The notes under the pieces: model-generated
The model's database searches: none
What the model saw: the letters and a program-made list of their open reading frames with translations, nothing else
Told to the model about the DNA's origin: nothing
Source: Chara braunii
Lineage: Eukaryota > Streptophyta > Charophyceae > Charales > Characeae
Direction of reading: 5' to 3'
Length of the DNA stretch: 64,000 nt
NCBI GenBank assembly: GCA_003427395.1
Contig: BFEA01000746.1
Coordinates: forward strand, 138,343 to 202,342
Shown: positions 11,960 through 23,274 of the stretch, piece by piece
Layout of the letters: each line of letters opens with the position of its first letter
How positions within the stretch are numbered: position 1 is the first letter of the stretch
Program-made: the position numbers and the translations under genes

Positions 11960-12290
11960 TCTTAGTCACCTCCCTCCTGTCGTTCCTCTTCGTCCAGTGC
12001 CAACCCACCACTCTTCCCTTACCAGGACGATAGACGTTGAGTCTAGGAGTGGGACGTAAGAAAAGCCATGACACAGATCGGTCGTACTTACTAGCCCTGA
12101 CAAAAGATGTCGCTCTGACTCCGCCGGATCGGAATTTGTGATTGTTGATTCACATTTCCCACATATTCCCTCCTTCTCCCCTATGAAGACCTTGCAGTGA
12201 TCCCCTGGCCCACCATCACTCCCTTTTGGCTGCAGACTCTCTATTTCGAGTGTAGGCATTACGAGTACTACCAGCGCCACAGGTTTGCTT
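11960..12290 (-). repeat. Fragment related to the 2-kb LTR-like repeat
   Basis: The stretch near 12200-12290 aligns with 19560-19660 inside the LTR-like copy at 17815-20041 (a CCCTGG ... GAGTGT ... ACGAGTAC pattern). The plus-strand reading PWPTITPFWLQT parallels PWLAIAPYWPQT there. No ends are recognisable. Confidence 0.4.
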
Positions 12291-12292
12291 AC

Positions 12293-12366
12293 GAGGCGTG
12301 TAGCTCAGTGGGTAGAGCTCCGGACTTGCAACGGAAGGTCGTAAGTTCGATTCTCTCGGCCCTCAG
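12293..12366 (+). repeat. tRNA-like sequence, probable SINE head 1
   Basis: Has a box A (TAGCTCAGTGGGTAGAGC) and a box B-like GTAAGTTCGATTCTC at tRNA spacing, with a CTTGCAA anticodon-loop-like heptamer. The anticodon stem lacks two bases and the acceptor and T stems pair poorly, so it is more likely a tRNA-derived SINE or tRNA relic than a working tRNA. Confidence 0.55.
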
Positions 12367-12455
12367 TCTCCCCCACGCACGATTGGTTGGTGCTAGTTTG
12401 GCACCCCACTGTGACGTAATGTTCCCAGTCTAAAATAGCGCATAAACAGACGAAG

Positions 12456-12527
12456 TGTTACAGTAGCTCAGTAGGTTTGAGCTAGGAGCTGTCTCATTGA
12501 GGTTGCGGTTTCAAATCTGCTTGGGCT
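12456..12527 (+). repeat. tRNA-like sequence, probable SINE head 2
   Basis: Box A-like GTAGCTCAGTAGGTTTGAGC, then box B-like GCGGTTTCAAATCTGC 50 bp on. It lies 90 bp after the first tRNA-like sequence. Stems are weak. Confidence 0.45.
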
Positions 12528-12539
12528 GGGTTCAGCATA

Positions 12540-14370
12540 TTCCATGGCTATCGTAGGGATGCAGGTAGGATTAGGGCTCTGCATTGGGGGGACAAGGTCC
12601 TAGGTGGGGTGATGGGGTCCTGTTCGGGGGTGGGCTGGTTGGGACGAGCTCTGCTGGAGGATAGCAGTGGGGAACCTACAGTAGGGGTTGCTTTAGGGAT
12701 CCCAGTAGGAGGGATGTTAGTAGACATGCTGTAATGGAGGAGATCGTTGGGGAACCTGCAGTAGGGGCTATCTGAGGGGGATCCTCCGAGATAGGATTGT
12801 CCGCGTGACTGCGTCCCATCCTAATTCAAGATTCTAACAGCGACCCTAGTTCATGATGGAAGTAATGGAGCGGATTGTAGCCCAGTACATACTAACGACG
12901 GAGACGAAGGGGCATTTACAACCCTATAACAACTACACAGGGATCTAGCTCATGGCCGAGGTGAGGTAATGGATGATTGGACTGTAGACCCCACTGATGA
13001 CTGAGGCTAGGATCCCAACAGACTGGCGTCCAATCAAATAACGTTCAAAATAACCAGAATAACAACATCACGAGGTAGGTAACCTGGGCTTCTAGAGGGG
13101 ATGTCATGAGGGTAGACCTTTGGCTAGGGAGGGGCCATTAGACACTTCCCGTGACATGTAGGCTACAGTTCAACTCATATCCCTGGGGCCCAGGTCATAA
13201 CAACAATGCTGATCGGCGGACACACAGGGAGTCTGCCCTGCGTGCACCAGGTACGTTCTCTCTCCTCCCCTCATCACCCCTTGGATCCCCTCTTCATGCG
13301 CCTCCAACCCGAAGACCACCATCACCATCACCTGCCCTGCGCCCCAGCTGCCCGGCTGTGGCTGCCCTGCGCCCGCTGCGTCAGCAGCGCCCCTCTCACC
13401 ACTGCGCTCGTGCACGCGACCGACCAGCAGCGCCCATGCAGACACTTGCGCAGCAACGCAGCAGAGTGTCCGCATTGCCTGCCTAGGTCAGAATGCCCTG
13501 CCCTGGGCTGGCCTCTTTCCTTTATGGAAAGTGCAGCCCCTGCTGTGTCTGTGTGGGGCTGGCTGGGGGAGTTTCCAGTAGCTTCCAGTCGGGGCCCAGT
13601 GTTTGTGCCCAGGCCCACTTCTACAGTTAAGGGCCTGGGCCCTTTTTAGTTGGGCACCTCCTGGTAGTCGTCCAGGCTTCAAGAGTTGGCCGCATTCTCA
13701 TTGGCTAGACTGTGACGACAATGCTGCTTTCTCATTTGTCCGTGGCCGCTGCGTGATGTGTCGGCCTCACACTGCATGTGCCCAGGGCGCAACCACCCGG
13801 CCCTGGGCTCAGCTGTACAGCGCAGCCCTTGTTGCTGGAAAGAGCCTGGAGGCTCACTTTTCCCTGTAACCAACTGGCATGCTGCAACTGTCTGAGTACC
13901 CACATATGGAAAATGTCATAAGCAGGCCTTTGGTGGATATTCAGGCCTGCCTTCAATTAGGGTGGGCACAATGCTTGCCGGGGCCCCACAGCCTAGAACA
14001 CTTGCATGTCTGTCGGGGCCCTGTGAGGGCTCAGTCCTCGCACCTTGAGCAGGATAAAGATTTGATATTCTATAAGCCTTGAACCGTGAATACTTGTGTC
14101 AACTAATGGCCAAACTTTTTATTTCTGTGTGCAGCATAACATGTTGAGCATTGGGAGTCCTAAGGAGGCCGCATGCTCATCATGGTATGCTCCAGGGCAA
14201 TCTATTGCATGTATCTGGTCACTGTTATGGTCATGCTAAGTTGCTAACTGGAGGATGCTCAAGCCCGTATACCCTTCCGTCATAACATGCTCTTTCATAT
14301 GACGTCTCATAGAATGAAAGATGTCCAAAACACGGTTAAAAAATGTGTGTCCACACAAAAAAATGTTTCA
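12540..14370. other. No gene recognised
   Basis: GT-rich, then GC-rich sequence with short ORFs only. GGCC and GGGCCTGGGCCC-like words are frequent at 13500-14050, as in part of 2690-2900. I cannot assign it to a family. Confidence 0.4.
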
Positions 14371-14455
14371 GATTTGGTGGCTCAGTGGTTAGAGCACCGG
14401 CTGGAAATACACATTGTGGTATGAGGTGGCAGGTTCAAAACTCTGCGGCCTCGCG
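14371..14455 (+). repeat. tRNA-like sequence, probable SINE head 3
   Basis: Box A TGGCTCAGTGGTTAGAGCAC and box B-like GCAGGTTCAAAACTC. The middle is too long and poorly paired for a functional tRNA. Confidence 0.5.
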
Positions 14456-14459
14456 CACG

Positions 14460-17400
14460 CCCCTGCCGTTAGGCGCTTTCATAGCGCCCAGCCATTCGCA
14501 CACCCCCACTTGGGCTGACGCATGGTACTTATTACAGACACTGCCTGCGCACCACCCAAGGGGTTAAGTCCATTATTGTGGTATGCTGCTAGCGGGTTTT
14601 GGGGGGAGGACTGTTTGAAAGGTTGGCCTTTAGGGGTCTGATGAGTGTTGAGTGTCTGTGTGTGGGATGTGTGTCGAGTATGGTCCGATGATCTCTAGGT
14701 CTGTCTTGTGTACTCATCATGGGCGGGGGTAGAGGGGATAGATTGGGGGTGGGATGATAAATCGATAGGAGGGGGGGGCAGATCGGTAGATAGGACTCTG
14801 TGTAGGGATTGTGGGCCTGTCTGTGTGCGCCGCTTTGTTGGTATGGGCTGCTCTGTGGGTGTATATGGGTGTGTCTGGGTACCACGGTTGTTTCCCAGCC
14901 TCATGATCCACCCACGAGAGTCCATACCCACATCGTATGATCCTAGGTCCTGGGGAGACCCCGCTCTCCACAGTCCCTTGAGTAGTGGTAGTGGTCGGGT
15001 GTTAGGCATATACGATTCCCACGGGCGGGCTTCAGGTTGATCTCACGATGCTTGTGGGATGGGCTTCATCCGGGTTGGTGTCTGTCTGAGTTCCCACTGA
15101 GGGGTTGACTGGGCCGTGAGTCTGGGGAAGGGCTTCTAGGTAGGGTGTCATCTTAGGCAGGGGAGGGAGGGTTGTCGCATTGATGTAGACGGGTGGCTTC
15201 ACAACCCACAGAGTGTCCTCTCTTAAATATCTAGAAGAAAGAGTAAAAGGGTAAGGGGAAAAGGGCTTGAAAGACAGGTGGAGCTGATTTGGCCAACTCT
15301 GAACAAGATAGTGGTGTTGAAGAAAGACCTTTACTTGTCCAGATCCGTTGCTGACAGTGCATCTGTGTGGAGAATCACTTGGTTCCTCGAGTACTTAAGA
15401 TTCTGATCCACTGGGCCAAAAGGGGAATAGTAAGGGTAGGGCCAAGGGAAGGGAGTTTAGGGAGGAAGGGGAAAGTGGGAAGGAGGGGGAGACCGGGAGG
15501 ATGTTGCATATCTGCAGATCTAAGGCCTGCCTACGGCCCTCATTATTACTGAAAATATCAGTCGTCAAGAGAGGCTGCTTTTTGGAAAGAATCCCTTCGA
15601 ATCCCTGGTATTTCGGGTCAACAAAAACAAGAGTGGCTTTTGGGGGCTGCTCGTCAAGGTAGCCCTAGAGCCAGGCGCTGGTATTTCTATGTCCTTGCCT
15701 GTGCGAATCTGGTCGTAAAACTGGTTAGGTTATTGCGAACTTATCACAAGCATGCCAGGAGTGGGACCTGCCCTTTTCCCAAGTAACCTGCTAAGCCAGG
15801 TAAGGCCGCCTTCAGGAGCGATCCACAGGACAATCTACCCGTGTTTTGTCTTCGCACCTCCAATCCCCAGCTGGACACGAGCCAAATTTTCTGCTTTTTT
15901 CTCTGCCACAAACCTGATGGGGTCACTTTTTGCCTTTCAGCTCAAAAAGGTGCACAGAGGAAGATTGCCCTCAAAAAGTTCGTCTGAGAATTCCACATGT
16001 TTCTTCGTCAGAATGCACCTGGACTTGGAGAGGCCAAGGTACATGGTCTGCATCTGAAAAAGGCCAGATTACATTCTGGCCTGATTCGGTGCTCATCCTA
16101 TTCAGAAAGCCTGACGGCAGAGGAGGGGCGTAGGTTCAGAAGCATTGTCAAGCAGCGAACTCTAGGTTAAAACATGGGGTTCCGCAAAATCACTTGTCAG
16201 GGCATTATTGCGCTCGCTGGCAAGAAGCAAGCAATTATAAGTGAAAGACTGAATGCATCTAGAGGGGTACATTGGGTCCCGCTCCACTACTGTCGACATG
16301 TGGAAAACGAGAGTGGATCTTCCGCTAGAACATGGAAAGATACACCGCCATGATTTTTGTCTTTTGTGCATGTTGAGAGTAGTGGAGCGACACCCATAAT
16401 TTAATCGAAAAAAGGACAATAATTGAGGGTAGCAGCAACTTCAAGGAGGGGGGTATCCTCTCTCATATCCCGTCTGGTTCTACAGGTGGTCGGCATTCTT
16501 CAAACGAGTTCCAAATCAGACTGTAGCCTGCCTGGGGAAAGGACACCTTGCCTGTTTAAGTGCAAGCTTATGCCAGGCACACCTGTAATCCAAGACATCC
16601 AGTGGAAGCAGAGGAGCCACCTCCTGGAAGTCACTGCTGCACTCAATTATTGTCACTTCCTTGGATGAAATAATGTACCCCTCTAGATGTGCGCAAGCTC
16701 CTGTGTATGGCTGCTGTCTTCTTTGCCAAATATCAGAATAATCCCCTCCAGTCACACGTCCAGAACGAGTCCCAAATTGACTGTAGCATGCGCTTACTCA
16801 TGCTCATGCCACGATACAAGACGGCAGAAATGAGAGTCATGGCTCTTCAAACAACAAACTTCGCGAAGTGGAACAGATGTCTAAAACTTCATCTTGACCT
16901 CGTCTTGGACTCTCCCTCTAGTGCATGGTACACTCTCCAGCTCTATGTGTTGATATGCAATTGAACCTTCCTGTTTCGATGTCATGATCATCAGTCAAAG
17001 AACTTGTCCCATCTGACTTCTGCTTGCTGTTTGTTACTTTATTCCAAAATCAGGGCACAATGTGTTTGTTTCGCCAAGGTTGTGGTCTGGAGGTTGCCTT
17101 TGCAATTCCTTTTTCCTTTGAAGGCAGAAACATTACAGGGTGCCTTGAATTTCAAGAGCAGTGAAGAGTGGCTCTCTGAAATTGAAGGCCGCCACTTGAA
17201 TAATGCCTCCAATCTATTTGCGGGACGCAGCACTTCCTGGCATCTGCGGCCACTGTCCCAGAAGTATCATACATGGTGAAGCCTTCACATCGGGCCTTGA
17301 AAGTGATGGTTCGCTGTGTTGCATCTGCCACCCTTTTTTTTTCTTTTTTTTTTCAAGAAACTCCTTGTGAGGCACCGCTTGAGGAGATGATAAGAGCATC

Positions 17401-17480
17401 CCCCTAGAGTGGTCCTCTTCCTGGAGGCTCCATCTGTAGATGAGGAGCTTCACCTGCTGGAAACCGGGTTCAAACGGGGT
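14460..17480. other. No gene recognised
   Basis: Short, overlapping ORFs without familiar motifs. 16505-16540 and 16764-16800 share a short diverged direct repeat (AACGAGT(T/C)CCAAAT...CTGTAGC). Otherwise I see nothing I can name. Confidence 0.4.
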
Positions 17481-17814
17481 CCAGCATCCCTTACATCAAT
17501 GATTGATCAGTAAAGAAAAACGTAGCTACAAAGAATAGATGATGCCCTGTGCTTGTAGACGCAGTGGGTTGTCTGCCAATCTCCCCCTGGCCCCTGTTCC
17601 AGTGGGATTCCAGCATGTGACCAACCCCTTCGCGACTGAATTTTTTTTCCAAATAAATCTTTTTTAAGGGAGACTCGAAGACTTCCCATCATTGTGGGTG
17701 CTCTGGTTCGCCTGATGAGAATGGAAGGGGACGGGTGCGGGGAGTGGGGACCGTGAGTGGTGGGAGAGGGGAGGTCCAGGGGGTTGGTGAGAGAGAGCTG
17801 AAGTGACAGAGGGC

Positions 17815-18841
17815 GGTGACAAACTGTTTTCCGCAACCGCATGATTTTCTGCGCAAGGCTACTTCGGGGGTTGAACCGGGAGGACCAGCTGGATTACATG
17901 GATGCCCTTGTTTTTCTTGTTTTTTCTTTTGGAATTGAGGCCGGGGTAATCTTGTGACGGTTGGTAGCGGATCGCGCCTTAGTGAGCGCGAAGGATAACT
18001 GTGGCCATAGCTTCTTTCTTGTTCTGCTGTGGGAAATGGGAATTTTGCCGCAATCGTCGCGCGGGAAAATCTTTTTGAATTTTCAACTGATGTCGATCCC
18101 CCGTGGCCTCTCGGAATTTGCTTCGTTCGGAATTTCTTTTTGCAATTAGGATTTAGATTAGGAATTTGGGCGCATCTCAATTTCTGTTGCACGGCGCTTC
18201 TTGCTTGCACACGCCTTGCCGCGTCAGGATCTGTGCTCTGACTTTTCCGCGCCTTAATCCTTGTGTGTAACTGTAATTTTTGTTTTGGCGGGCATAATTG
18301 CAACTGTAATCCTCTCGTTCTTGATATCTTTTGCGGCGCCCCTATGCGCGCGTACTTCTCCCCCTGTCCTATCGGCCTGAACGCTTGCATGACCGGATCG
18401 ATGTGTGGAGTGAGGCTACGTCCCCCACGCCGCGGTCTGGCCATGCAGTCGTAGCCACTTCCTTCCTTCTTCTTCCTCCCCACTCAGATGCAACCCCGGG
18501 TATCGCGCGCATGCATGCACGCTATAATTTTCGCAAGCGAGATTAACTCGCTCTCTAAGAATTTTGGAGTTAGCGTGGTCGCGAGGATCGGCTAACGAAG
18601 CACGAGTTGGAAGGTGAGTGGAGAGTTGGGCGATCCGACGAGCTGGTGCTGGGCATGCGGGGTTGACGTGGGGCCGCGACGGACTGTGGCGCACAGGCGA
18701 ATCTGATTTGCATGCCTGGACTAAGCGGGGTGACAATTCTGTGTGGGTGCGAGGCGACGAACTGCCCGCATCAGGATGCTGTGTGCATATATATATATAT
18801 GTATATATATATATATCGTCAAATATAATATATATATATAT

Positions 18842-18874
<33 letters not shown>

Positions 18875-20041
18875 CGGGGTGTGTTGTGGCGATGTTTTCT
18901 CTTCCATCCCTCTCAGCAATTTTGATATATGGTGCAAGTCGCCCTTGTCCTTTTTAAGATCGGCATCTCGGATTTTCCCTTTGTTTCTTCTCAGAGACTG
19001 ATGTATGGTTGTCTTCCTCCATTCTCCCTCTCTTTCTTTTTGAATCCCCAAAACTGATTGGTTGGCCACCTGTGATTGAGTCTTGTGTGATCTCCGGGAT
19101 GTTGGCAAAAAATTGTTGCATAAGAACCCTTGATTCCTTCTGTTGGTGGGTGTGTGCGTGAGACTGGTTGCACAAATGCTTGGTGGTATTCTGTTTGTGT
19201 ATGAATTAGAAAACGCATGCTAGATGATTAAATGCTTGTCTCACTATAGGGCCCATCTCGTGAGCCGCTAGCCTTCACCCCTCTGACCGAAGGACACGTC
19301 CTGTGCACGCACGTGTAAACATGACCAAGGAACACTCCTCCTTGTCAATGCGATCGAGGGCAGAACCCCCGAATTTCCCTTACTTAACGGGGAACGAACG
19401 TGTTTGTGAGTGGGACCTCGATCAGGACTTGGGACGTATCCCCCATCTGCCCTGCTACTCTAGCCCCTACATGTGTCACGTCGTCCAAGAACCCGGAATC
19501 ATTATCATAGGAACCGAATTCATCACCGCATCCTACCCTATCACTCCCTAACCATCTTCCCCTGGCTCGCAATCGCTCCCTACTGGCCCCAAACCCCGTG
19601 CTCAGAGTGTCTGCAGGACCACGAGTACCGAGCCTCCGGATTCGTCTGGCGAACTCACTCGGAGAAGGTCCTGGAACGACGGGCACACAGCCTTCGATTA
19701 AGGTCGGCCACGTCAGATTCGGAAATTTACGACAATCGATGTCGGCAGGTTACCAGCCAGCGGGATAGCCATAGCGTCCCGACGGTGCACCAGGTTCGAC
19801 CCCGACCAGACGACAGAACCAGCACAGGCGGTAACTCTGTTTCCCGAAGCACAAAACAGGACCCCAATCTATGCCTACCCCCCTGCATTCGTATCCCGGA
19901 GCTTGCCACAGGAGATCCGCGTTCCAACTAGGGACTCCACCCCCCACTTTCCTAAAATCCTTGGCACACCCCCTTTCACACTTCCAGGCTCACTCACACT
20001 CCGATTAGGAAGTCGTGTTGGGCGTGAGGTTGGGCGTCACA
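17815..20041 (-). mobile_element. LTR-like repeat family L, copy 1 (2.2 kb)
   Basis: Read on the minus strand it starts TGTGACGCCCAACCTC at 20041 and ends near 17815 in GCGGAAAACAGTTTGTCAC. Two other copies (53495-55411 and 56319-58722) keep the same order of segments and the same TGTGA...GTCAC ends, while flanking sequence differs, so both ends look like true element borders. The size and TG...CA style fit a long LTR. No primer-binding site follows, so this is probably a solo LTR. GCCC occurs just outside both ends, a weak target-duplication candidate. A 264-codon ORF inside (18483-17689, minus) is not convincing as a gene. Confidence 0.7.
18786..18873. repeat. Compound microsatellite (TA)n-(CA)n-(GA)n
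   Basis: Alternating TA runs, ACACACACA and a GAGAGA run. It lies inside LTR-like copy 1. Confidence 0.95.
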
Positions 20042-20124
20042 GGGCAAGGGGGTCCCGGGGGTTGGTGAGAGGGGGCTGGAGTGAAAGAGGGCAAGGGGGA
20101 TCGGAAAGGGACAACCAAGAGGAT

Positions 20125-20789
20125 TGTGACAGCGGGGGAGGTATGAGGGGTCCGGATGAAGGTGCAGAGTGAGAGGAACACTTTCAATGAAGCAGTTAGG
20201 AAGGGTGAGCTGGTAGGGCGGGGGATTTGGGCCCCTATTTGGCGCTTTAGTTAGTTGAACCGGGAATGTTAGTCTAAGGTATCCACTCTTCTAATACCAG
20301 ACCCGTGGAGCATCCTTGGATAGCAGTAGGGAAGCATCTATCATTATGGAAATTCCAGGGGTCTTCAGTAGCCACCCAATTCTTCCAATTTGAAACCAGA
20401 ACCCCTGTTTCCTGTAGGCCAACAATTTTCTCTTCTGGGTCTCCAACGGGCCTCTATTTGCCCTGGCCTACAACAAGGGCTATTTGGCTATTCCTCTGTT
20501 TGGCTTGTGGGACCAGGCCGTGGCCTGACCGCACAGGCCATGTTTATTCAGTACAGTCCTGTCTGGTACACAATCGTCACCAGTCCAGTCCATTCTAGTC
20601 AGTCCGCTGGGAGAATACCCCAACTGCAGTCTATATCTTGATTCATTTTTCATTTTACACAATTTGGAGTACGTGCGTATTTAGTCTGCGTCGGAGTTGT
20701 GTTGTCCCTTCCAACTCCATTGCCATCTCTCTCATCCTCATTCCTTCGTGTTGACACTGACAGACCGCCATCCCGGTGGGTCCGTCACA
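20125..20789 (+). mobile_element. Candidate LTR followed by a primer-binding site
   Basis: Ends TGTGACAGCG ... GTCCGTCACA, with the inverted termini TGTGAC/GTCACA. It is directly followed by a plant-type primer-binding site at 20791. The right border is well supported; the left border is only inferred from the matching TGTGAC. No partner 3' LTR or pol in this orientation was found in the window. Confidence 0.55.
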
Positions 20790-20790
20790 C

Positions 20791-20802
20791 TGGTATCAGA
20801 GC
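20791..20802 (+). promoter_or_regulatory. LTR-retrotransposon primer-binding site (tRNA-iMet)
   Basis: TGGTATCAGAGC is complementary to the 3' end of initiator Met tRNA, the usual primer for reverse transcription in plant LTR elements. It starts two bases after the terminal CA of the preceding LTR. Confidence 0.85.
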
Positions 20803-21725
20803 AGGAACATTCCCCGATCACTTTCCCACCCATCCCACCCCGTCATAAAGTGCACGGCAGGCAATCCTGAACAGCGAGATTTTGGCGTATATCGGAGGCG
20901 TGCTCACAAAGACGACGGGAAGTTCAAGGGAGCGGCGTCGCCGGAAAGAAGGACACGTGTCGGGGGGAAAAGAGTGTGACATGCAGGCACACATGCATGC
21001 GCCAAGGCCAAGGCCTCTGCACACGCTCGCGGCCCGAGCAAGACATTCAAGCACCATGCTTTTGACAATCTGCCACAATATTATTTGAAATCTCCATCGA
21101 TTTCTTCTTCCTGTCTTTCTCAAGCAATTTCAAGATTCTTAGCAGATCGGGACCGTGGTCAGTACCAATCACCGGGCATTTGAAAAACAATTGTTCAGTA
21201 ATATGTGCAATTGTAAGCATCTTACACGACTTTCTTTTTCGTGTGCCTTACCAGCATTCTTTTTCCAATTCGAGCCACGAGCATTAAGTCCAGGTTTGAA
21301 CCCTTTCATGATAGCCTGCTCGAGGCTGCAAATCATGGGATCTTCACGAAACCAGATCGGAATCAGGACGTAATGCTGAATTTCGGCTTTCCCAAGCCAA
21401 ACATGCACTTTCTGTTTGTTTGTGCCTGTGGAAACTCTCTAGTGTTCGACTCAATGTTCCTGAAGCGTACGGGTTGTCTTACCAACATAGACTAATTTAT
21501 GGCTCCGAGTCAATGACATTAGTACATAGATGCACCCTGTCCCTTCAACAGTTTACCCCAGTCCTCAACACACCCTTCCACACGCTATATCACCCCTCAA
21601 GCAGGCAAGCAACACAACAAGTACGTGAATTTGATCAAGAAGTAGTCCGGTTGATGAGTCAACATTCGTTTTCAGCCGTCTGATTCGATCCATAGCCCGT
21701 CTAAGGGACCAGAGGCTCCCACAGT

Positions 21726-22481
21726 TCAGTTTCCCTTGATTGGAAGGTCGCATGAGCCAGAAAACTTGTCATTGCCAACACTTGTGAGGGCTTCATTCGC
21801 CCTGGATGCCTCTGCGACACGTGCAGGCTTCTCCTCCTTCAGCAGATCTGCATACTCCTGCAGGTCTAGCATAGCAAGCTCCCATGCGTCTAACTCTTTG
21901 TGGAAGTACTGCATGCTGTTCTGATAACACAGTTCCTGGACCCGCGTATAGTGAAGGGAGGAGTAGAATTCTTCACGCAGCTTCATGTTCGTTGTTGTCC
22001 ACGTTCGGGCGGTTGTGCGCCACATCAACATCTGCCCCATCCTCAGATTCCTCACCCACTTCCTCTTTCACCGGTGCAGATGTAGGTTCGACGAGGACAA
22101 TCTTCCCTTTCTAATCTCCAAGATCTTGATATCAGCCAGTTCACTGTTACTATCCATCTTGTACTGCAGGTTCTATTTAACCGGGTCTGCACCTTCATCA
22201 TCAGAGGAAATGTCGATCCTATTACACGACTTGGATTTATCACTCCCTAGCGTCCGCGACTTCACACGATTTATTCTCAGAGAGTTATCAACAGAGGTCC
22301 GCTCTCCACCCCGCTTCCGTTTCTCACTACGAGACAGTTCTTCAAGTTTGCTACCCTTTTCTAACTTCGCTTTCTCCTCACACATTCTATCAAGTTCTTC
22401 ATTTACAGTCGCAGTGAGCTTTGATTTTTTATCAACCTCCTCCAACTTCTCAGTAATCAGCTTAAGCGAGTTGCTGAGCAT
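21726..22481 (-). pseudogene. Degenerate ORF with coiled coil and acidic tract
   Basis: The minus strand from 22481 encodes about 100 residues rich in Lys, Glu and Leu (LKLITEKLEEVDKKSKLTA, a likely coiled coil) ending in an acidic DISSDDEGAD. After a TAG and a frameshift, another acidic stretch (VKEEVGEESEDGADVDV) and then WELAMLDLQEYADLLKEEK follow. The pieces read in one direction but in different frames. I do not recognise the family. A gag-like or accessory protein of a transposon is possible, as an LTR with a primer-binding site ends 0.9 kb away, but on the opposite strand. Confidence 0.4.
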
Positions 22482-22619
22482 CGAGGTAACCTAAGCTTTC
22501 ATCTCGCCGTTCTTGGTGGAGAACGTACTTCGGACCTACTCTGCCTTCCACGGAGGATAAACATGTTATTCGTTAAAATATGACATTAAACTGTGTCCTC
22601 TTTCTAACGAATTCTTTTT

Positions 22620-23270
22620 TGGGTCAGGGCCAAGCAACGTAGGCACGCCCATCCAGGGCTTAAGCACATGCAGAAGTGTGCTAAGATCCGTATTTGTGGT
22701 GAAACTTTATAAATGATATCCCAAATGAGGAAGCGTGTTCAAACCCGTACATGTTAGGCACGCCGCACGGGAACCTTGTGCGGAAGTTTGCCGGGATCCT
22801 TACTTGCCGAACTTCAAAAACATGGCACTGATGGGAATCCTGTGCGGAAGTGTGGTGGGATCCGCACTTGTCAAACTTCATAAACGAATAACGATAGGCA
22901 CGCCCATCAGGCAAACCCTGTGCGGAAGTGTGCTGGGATCCTTACTTGTTGAACTTCATAAATGTGCTGGGAATCTTGTGCCGAAGTGTGCCGGGATCCG
23001 TACTTGTTAAACTTCATAAACGAATAACGACAGGCACGCGCATCAGGGAACCCTGTGTGAAAGTGTGCTGGGATCCGTACTTGTTAAACTTCTATTCCAT
23101 AATTATGACGAGCAATGTGTCATGGTTGCATCCTCGTTGGATAATTATATTAGAAGACGTAGAGTAGCGACAGGCACGCCCATCCGGGATGCCTGTGCGA
23201 TAGTGTGTCGGGAGCCACACTTGTCAAACTTCAAGTTTGTGAATGTGATGAGCAAGGTGTCATGATTGAA
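22620..23270 (+). repeat. Tandem array C, about 70-85 bp unit, seven copies
   Basis: Units carry AGGCACGCCCATC, CCTGTGCGGAAGTGTGC, the core GGGATCCGTACTTG and AAACTTCATAAACGA. They begin near 22635, 22745, 22825, 22892, 22965, 23032 and 23171. The core GAAGTNTGC-(C/T)GGGATCCG-ACTT resembles the 24-bp palindrome of the next 18 kb, with extra bases before the closing AAACTTC. Confidence 0.8.
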
Positions 23271-23274
23271 TCCT

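Noticed and set aside
12293-12366. Functional tRNA gene
   Set aside because: Boxes A and B are good, but the anticodon stem is two bases short and the acceptor and T stems do not pair well.
13151-13960. Cluster of overlapping 60-150 codon ORFs
   Set aside because: GC-rich sequence gives open frames on both strands; no motif and no preferred frame.
17689-18483. 264-codon minus-strand ORF
   Set aside because: It lies across the LTR-like repeat; the other copies do not keep it open, and it has no known motif.
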